From an uncultured Candidatus Melainabacteria bacterium (GTDB lineage: Bacteria; Cyanobacteriota; Vampirovibrionia; Gastranaerophilales; Gastranaerophilaceae), in the NCBI GenBank assembly GCA_934717745.1, contig CAKUZB010000001.1:124001-188000 (forward strand): a DNA stretch of 64,000 bases. The letters are read 5' to 3'. Below, in pieces: positions 60,700 through 64,000 of the stretch. A model generated the notes under the pieces. It was given only the letters and a program-made list of their open reading frames with translations. It did not search any database and had not been told where the DNA came from. The number at the start of each line of letters is the position of its first letter. The first letter of the stretch is position 1. The position numbers were made by a program, and so were the translations under genes.

Positions 60700-61155
60700 T
60701 TATAAAGAAACTTTTACTACGGCTTTTTTTATTGCAGAAGGTCTATCTACGCAGATTTGAGGCATGTGAACATCATAAGGATAAAGAATAATGTAATCAT
60801 TCTCTTTCATTGTGATGAATTGTTGAGGGGCATTTGTTGTTAAAAATTCGACATCTCTTTCTTCATTATAGGCTTCTGTTGTTGTGTAATCTTGGATTTC
60901 GCCAACACCTATTTTTTCTGTACCTTTTATTAAAACTTGAATATCAATGTATTTTCTATGGGCTTCCCATTTGCCGTCTAATTCAGGTTTTGAGTCGTAT
61001 TCTTGAATGTTTATGAATACGTCATCACCAAGGATTTCATACTTGCCGTTTTTCATCGATTTTAGGTCGTGATTTTCGAGAAATTCAAGTCCAAGTTTGA
61101 TTTTTTCTGATAAATTGTAGTAATTTTTAGTATATCTTAATGAGTTTTTTATCAT
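60700..61155 (-). CDS. YhcH/YjgK/YiaL-family cupin protein
   Basis: 151 residues. Family motifs: HDLKSMKNGKYEILGDDVFINIQEY, WEAHRKYIDIQVLIKGTEKIG (metal-binding Glu and His), and NDYIILYPYDVHMPQI with KKAVVKV at the end. Members take part in sugar (sialic acid, galactoside) metabolism as anomerase-like proteins; substrate unknown here. TATACT ends six bases before the ATG with no Shine-Dalgarno, so probably leaderless. Its -10 overlaps that of the divergent GIY-YIG gene. Confidence 0.88.
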   Translation of the reverse strand: MIKNSLRYTKNYYNLSEKIKLGLEFLENHDLKSMKNGKYEILGDDVFINIQEYDSKPELDGKWEAHRKYIDIQVLIKGTEKIGVGEIQDYTTTEAYNEERDVEFLTTNAPQQFITMKENDYIILYPYDVHMPQICVDRPSAIKKAVVKVSL

Positions 61156-61161
61156 GGTTTT

Positions 61162-61169
61162 AGTATAAC
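61162..61169. promoter_or_regulatory. Overlapping divergent -10 elements
   Basis: AGTATAAC: the minus strand reads TATACT (61162-61167) for the YhcH gene, the plus strand TATAAC (61164-61169) for the GIY-YIG gene. Confidence 0.6.
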
Positions 61170-61178
61170 ATAAAGATT

Positions 61179-61487
61179 ATGAATGAGAAAAAGTTTTATA
61201 CATATTTGCTTTTAACCGAAAACAATACGTATTACTGTGGTTATACGGACGATATAAAACGCCGTTACAAAATGCACTTTGACGGTTTAGGTGCAAAATA
61301 TACAAAGGCAAACAAGCCAAAAAGTATTGCATTTTTAGAAATGTTTGAATCTAAATCAGAAGCAATGAAAGAGGAATGCAGAATTAAAAAACTTTCCAGA
61401 AAGGCAAAAGAGGAACTTGTTAAAACTTTTTCAAAAGTTTTTCCTGAGTTGTACAAACTCGCACAAGAAGCGGAATTATTCGTGTAA
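61179..61487 (+). CDS. GIY-YIG nuclease-domain protein (UPF0213/YhbQ-like)
   Basis: 102 residues: FYTYLLLTENNTYYCGYTDDIKRRYKMH at the N-terminus (the GIY-YIG core as TYY and CGY, with the catalytic Arg), then KYTKANKPKSIAFLEMFESKSEAMKEECRIKKLS, with the Glu. Small single-domain members are poorly characterised and may act on DNA. Predicted leader of about three bases, no Shine-Dalgarno. Its end overlaps the convergent secreted-protein gene by 12 bases. Confidence 0.88.
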   Translation: MNEKKFYTYLLLTENNTYYCGYTDDIKRRYKMHFDGLGAKYTKANKPKSIAFLEMFESKSEAMKEECRIKKLSRKAKEELVKTFSKVFPELYKLAQEAELFV

Positions 61488-62723
61488 ACCATCGATTCCT
61501 GTAAGTTTTCCGCCTTTTGTAGTGAATGGAAGATTTCTTTGAATTTTTTGTTTACGAGAAAAATCAGAAGTATCTTCTTTTTTCAGTTCTTTATAACCTT
61601 TTTTAATTTCTTTGATTTCTTCTTGATATTCTTTTTTTAATTGTTTTTGCTTTTCTTTTTCTTCTTTTTTCTTGTCTTTTTCGGATTGTTTTTCGTATTT
61701 TTCTGCAAGTTCTGCTTCTGCTTCAATACTTGCAGGGTCTTCAACTCCGTCTTGAACAATTTTTAAGCCAATTGCGTGTACTAAAACATTTTCGTCTGTC
61801 AAAGATTCCATTCGAACTTGTTGTCCCTGTGTGTCGATACTCCAAGTTCCAAGGCTTCTCGGCGGGTTTCCTGTGTAAGCATAAGCCGAAACAAGGATTC
61901 TATTTGCATCACGAGTATCAAATCCTAGTGGATAAATATCCCAGCGAATATCTTTTAAATTAAGATTTTTTGTTGTAATCCAATAATAACGGATTGCTTC
62001 TCTGATTTCAGGTATTTCATGTGCTTGTCTTGTTGTGAAATCATATACCCAAAGATTTGTTTTCCAGATGCCGTCTTCTGCACTACCTATTTTTTCTTTT
62101 GCTATAATTTTTGTCAAATCAGGTGAAAAGTCAACCGGAGTAAAAGTTTTGAAAACACCCCATTCGATAAGTGTTCTATCTGTTGAAAAAATTGGTTTTG
62201 GCTCTCTTGCTGCGTAATTCGCTTTTATAACCTTTTCAACATCGGGCATTCCATCTCGAAGTGGAATTATATAAACATCACCATCTGTTGCGTGTTTTTT
62301 TGCGTAATATGTAACAACAGGAACAGCCATGAAAGTTGCATTAGGTGCGATTAATCCTGTTAAAACTTCTTGTCTGTCGTGTCTTGCTTTTCTGTCAATT
62401 TTTAATTCAACACTTCCTGCCGGTACGTTGTAGCGGACAAGTTTGTATTTTGGTTGAGGAACGTATTTCATTTTGCTATCCTCAACTTTTTTTATATAAT
62501 CGTCGTCGCCTTGAGATTTATCTTTTGCCGCTGATTTTTTTTCGTATTCTTCAACCGTCATATAGCCTGATTCAGGCATTAATTTCTTCTTATATCTATC
62601 CTCTGCTTCTTGTTGCTTAACTTTGCTTCTATAGTCCCATTCATCAGAAAGAGGAGTTGCATAACAAAGATTTACCACAATGAATTGTAGTAATAATAAG
62701 TAAATTGTTGGTTTACGTAACAT
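61476..62723 (-). CDS. Secreted charged protein of unknown function
   Basis: 415 residues with a signal peptide (cleavage near CYA-TPL, residue about 22). The mature N-terminus is charged (EWDYRSKVKQQEAEDRYKKKL); the middle (about 95-320) is beta-rich with TDGDVYIIPLRDGMPDVEK, WVYDFTTRQAHEIPEIREAI and NRILVSAYAYTGNPPRSLGT, recalling a propeller with WD40/TolB-like strands; then a long Lys/Glu coiled coil (about 330-385). It starts right after the response-regulator stop, so the two-component operon probably includes it. Confidence 0.75.
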   Translation of the reverse strand: MLRKPTIYLLLLQFIVVNLCYATPLSDEWDYRSKVKQQEAEDRYKKKLMPESGYMTVEEYEKKSAAKDKSQGDDDYIKKVEDSKMKYVPQPKYKLVRYNVPAGSVELKIDRKARHDRQEVLTGLIAPNATFMAVPVVTYYAKKHATDGDVYIIPLRDGMPDVEKVIKANYAAREPKPIFSTDRTLIEWGVFKTFTPVDFSPDLTKIIAKEKIGSAEDGIWKTNLWVYDFTTRQAHEIPEIREAIRYYWITTKNLNLKDIRWDIYPLGFDTRDANRILVSAYAYTGNPPRSLGTWSIDTQGQQVRMESLTDENVLVHAIGLKIVQDGVEDPASIEAEAELAEKYEKQSEKDKKKEEKEKQKQLKKEYQEEIKEIKKGYKELKKEDTSDFSRKQKIQRNLPFTTKGGKLTGIDGLHE

Positions 62724-63401
62724 TTAAACAAGTCCTTCAACAAGTGCTTTTCTAGTCGCTTGTGAACGTGATGCAACACAAAGTTTTTGTAAAATATTGT
62801 GTACGTGTGCTTTTGCTGTTGATTTTGTGATGACACGTCTTTCTGCAATTTCAGGGTTTGAAAGCCCTTCAACAAGTAGTGAGAGAATGTCCATTTCGGT
62901 TGTTGTTAAGCCGTAAATGTTTTTTCCGTCTTGATAATTAATTTCACCGTTAGAAGATGTATTTTGGCTTTGCCTGTTATGTTGAATGTTTGAAAGAACA
63001 ATTCTTGCGATTTGCGGGTCTAACCAACCAGTACCCTCTGAAACTGATTTGATTGCTCGTTCAGTTTGTTCTGCGTTTGCACCTTTCATTATATAGCCGT
63101 TTGCACCTGCTTCAAATGCTGCTAGCACATCATCTTCGCTATCACGAGAAGTAAACATTAAAATTTTTATTTCAGGATTTGTTTCTTTAATTCTTTTTGT
63201 TGCTTCAATACCGTCAATTTCAGGCAAGCCTATGTCCATTAAAACTACGTCAGGTAAAAGTTTTTGGGCTTTTGTTACGCCCTCAAGTCCATTTTCTGCT
63301 TCACCTATTAGGTCAATATCTCCAATTTTTTCTAAAACTAGCGAAAGTCCCATTCTTACCATTAAGTGATCTTCAACTATAAGTACTTTTACGTTAGACA
63401 T
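62724..63401 (-). CDS. NarL/LuxR-family response regulator
   Basis: 225 residues: receiver domain (1-120) with the phosphoacceptor Asp in VVLMDIGLPEIDG, Thr in ILMFTSRDSED and Lys in IMKGA; DNA-binding GerE domain (about 160-220) with LTTTEMDILSLLVEGLSNPE and KSTAKAHVHNILQKL. It overlaps the histidine kinase stop by one base (TAATG), showing a coupled pair. Target genes unknown; the adjacent secreted protein is a candidate. Confidence 0.94.
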   Translation of the reverse strand: MSNVKVLIVEDHLMVRMGLSLVLEKIGDIDLIGEAENGLEGVTKAQKLLPDVVLMDIGLPEIDGIEATKRIKETNPEIKILMFTSRDSEDDVLAAFEAGANGYIMKGANAEQTERAIKSVSEGTGWLDPQIARIVLSNIQHNRQSQNTSSNGEINYQDGKNIYGLTTTEMDILSLLVEGLSNPEIAERRVITKSTAKAHVHNILQKLCVASRSQATRKALVEGLV

Positions 63402-64000
63402 TATACTGTAAGCCTTTCTTTTTCCGGAGTTCTAACAACGTCTGTTAATATAAATGTGAATTCGCTACCTTTGTTAATTTTGCTTTCAAGCCAAATTTTT
63501 CCACCATGTGCTTCAACGATTTGTCTTGATAGGTATAAGCCTAAACCTGTTCCTGTAGAACGTTTTCTGCTTGTTCCTTGTGAAAATCTTTTGAATAAGT
63601 GTGGAATATCTTCTTTTGGTATTCCGTTTCCTGTATCTGAAACAGAGAATAAGAAATCGCCTGATTGTTCTTTTACCAAAATTTCAATTTTGCCGTTTGG
63701 ATTTGTGTAATTTACCGCATTTCCACACAAGTTTGCAATGACTCTGCCAAGTTCTTGCCTATCTGCATTTATCAATAAATCGTCATTTGCTTGAAAATCA
63801 ACTCTAAAATCAATGTTTTTCTTGTCAGCAAGAGGTTTAAGTTCGTTGTAACGTTGCATAATAAGTTCTTTTACATTGAAATTAGTTCTTACAAGTTCAA
63901 CTTTTCCTGCATCAAATTTGTAAACTGTAAGCAAACTGTTTACAAGTCCAAGCAATCCTTCGTTGTTTGTTTTCATTGTTGATAGTAACATATGTTGACG
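63401..64000 (-). CDS. Sensor histidine kinase, C-terminal part
   Basis: The frame is open to the right edge, so about 199 C-terminal residues are visible. ATPase motifs: N box NLCGNAVNYTN, G1 SDTGNGIP, F box HLFKRFSQG, G2 GTGLGLYLSRQIVEAHGG. The start of the visible part (HMLLSTMKTNNEGLLGLVNSL) belongs to the dimerisation domain; the phosphoacceptor His lies outside the window or just at its edge. Cognate partner of the response regulator that starts within its stop codon. Confidence 0.92.
   Translation of the reverse strand, partial: RQHMLLSTMKTNNEGLLGLVNSLLTVYKFDAGKVELVRTNFNVKELIMQRYNELKPLADKKNIDFRVDFQANDDLLINADRQELGRVIANLCGNAVNYTNPNGKIEILVKEQSGDFLFSVSDTGNGIPKEDIPHLFKRFSQGTSRKRSTGTGLGLYLSRQIVEAHGGKIWLESKINKGSEFTFILTDVVRTPEKERLTV

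Noticed and set aside
1..64000. CRISPR array or insertion sequence
   Set aside because: No array of repeats with unique spacers was seen; the only regular repeats are the three 28-bp units at 51782. No transposase-like protein was found.

Overview
Organism. The window is AT-rich, gene-dense DNA from a bacterium with an outer membrane. Evidence for a diderm envelope: lspA, two Skp/OmpH-type chaperones, an autotransporter with a C-terminal beta-barrel, and a P22/T7-like phage structural cluster. Two class III prepilin-like proteins begin with the FTLAE-type segment, and several small lineage-restricted proteins are present. Together these fit a gut member of the Vampirovibrionia/Melainabacteria (Gastranaerophilales). 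That assignment is an inference from gene content; no rRNA is present to prove it.

Layout. 0-2.8 kb (minus strand): lspA (cut by the window edge), a secreted NTF2-like protein and a FliI-type export ATPase. 2.9-12 kb: pnp, a small conserved protein, then the def-fmt-aroH-rqcH run, a PHP-domain phosphoesterase, a membrane protein, a zinc-ribbon protein and rph. 12-18.4 kb: PurD-like ATP-grasp, D-2-hydroxyacid dehydrogenase, a GH13-like barrel protein, gshB and a coiled-coil protein. 18.5-26.5 kb: gatA, a DHH phosphoesterase, two Skp-like proteins around a glycosyltransferase, a TRL-like protein, a WYL regulator, tRNA-Gln and the CCA-adding enzyme. 26.5-34.3 kb: a helicase-nuclease, an ABC exporter, glyS and tRNA-Asp. 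34.6-40.8 kb: a 1487-residue autotransporter, a CDF metal exporter and a free-standing FlhA cytoplasmic-domain homologue. 41.0-51.7 kb: a phage head/short-tail cluster. 51.9-64 kb: a membrane methyltransferase, a radical SAM protein, rimI, bioY, two prepilin-like proteins, an LD-carboxypeptidase, dnaX, a YhcH protein, a GIY-YIG protein, a secreted protein and a two-component system cut by the right edge.

Most interesting. (1) The phage cluster has intact packaging, portal, capsid, scaffold, connector, tail and amidase genes, but no integrase, replication gene or recognisable repressor. It looks like a domesticated phage or gene-transfer-agent candidate. It carries one inverted gene with its own promoter, encoding a RipA/SLATT-like membrane protein. 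(2) Two parts of a flagellar/type III export apparatus (a FliI-type ATPase and a soluble FlhA-C homologue) occur about 38 kb apart with no other flagellar gene in view. (3) Many first genes have a -10 box ending 6-7 bases before the ATG and no Shine-Dalgarno sequence, suggesting widespread leaderless mRNAs. (4) Three copies of an 11-bp motif spaced exactly 28 bp apart lie at the right edge of the phage cluster.

Limits. All functions are read from sequence by eye. No alignments, structure predictions or database searches were run. Promoters, terminators and RNA candidates rest on consensus and base pairing only.
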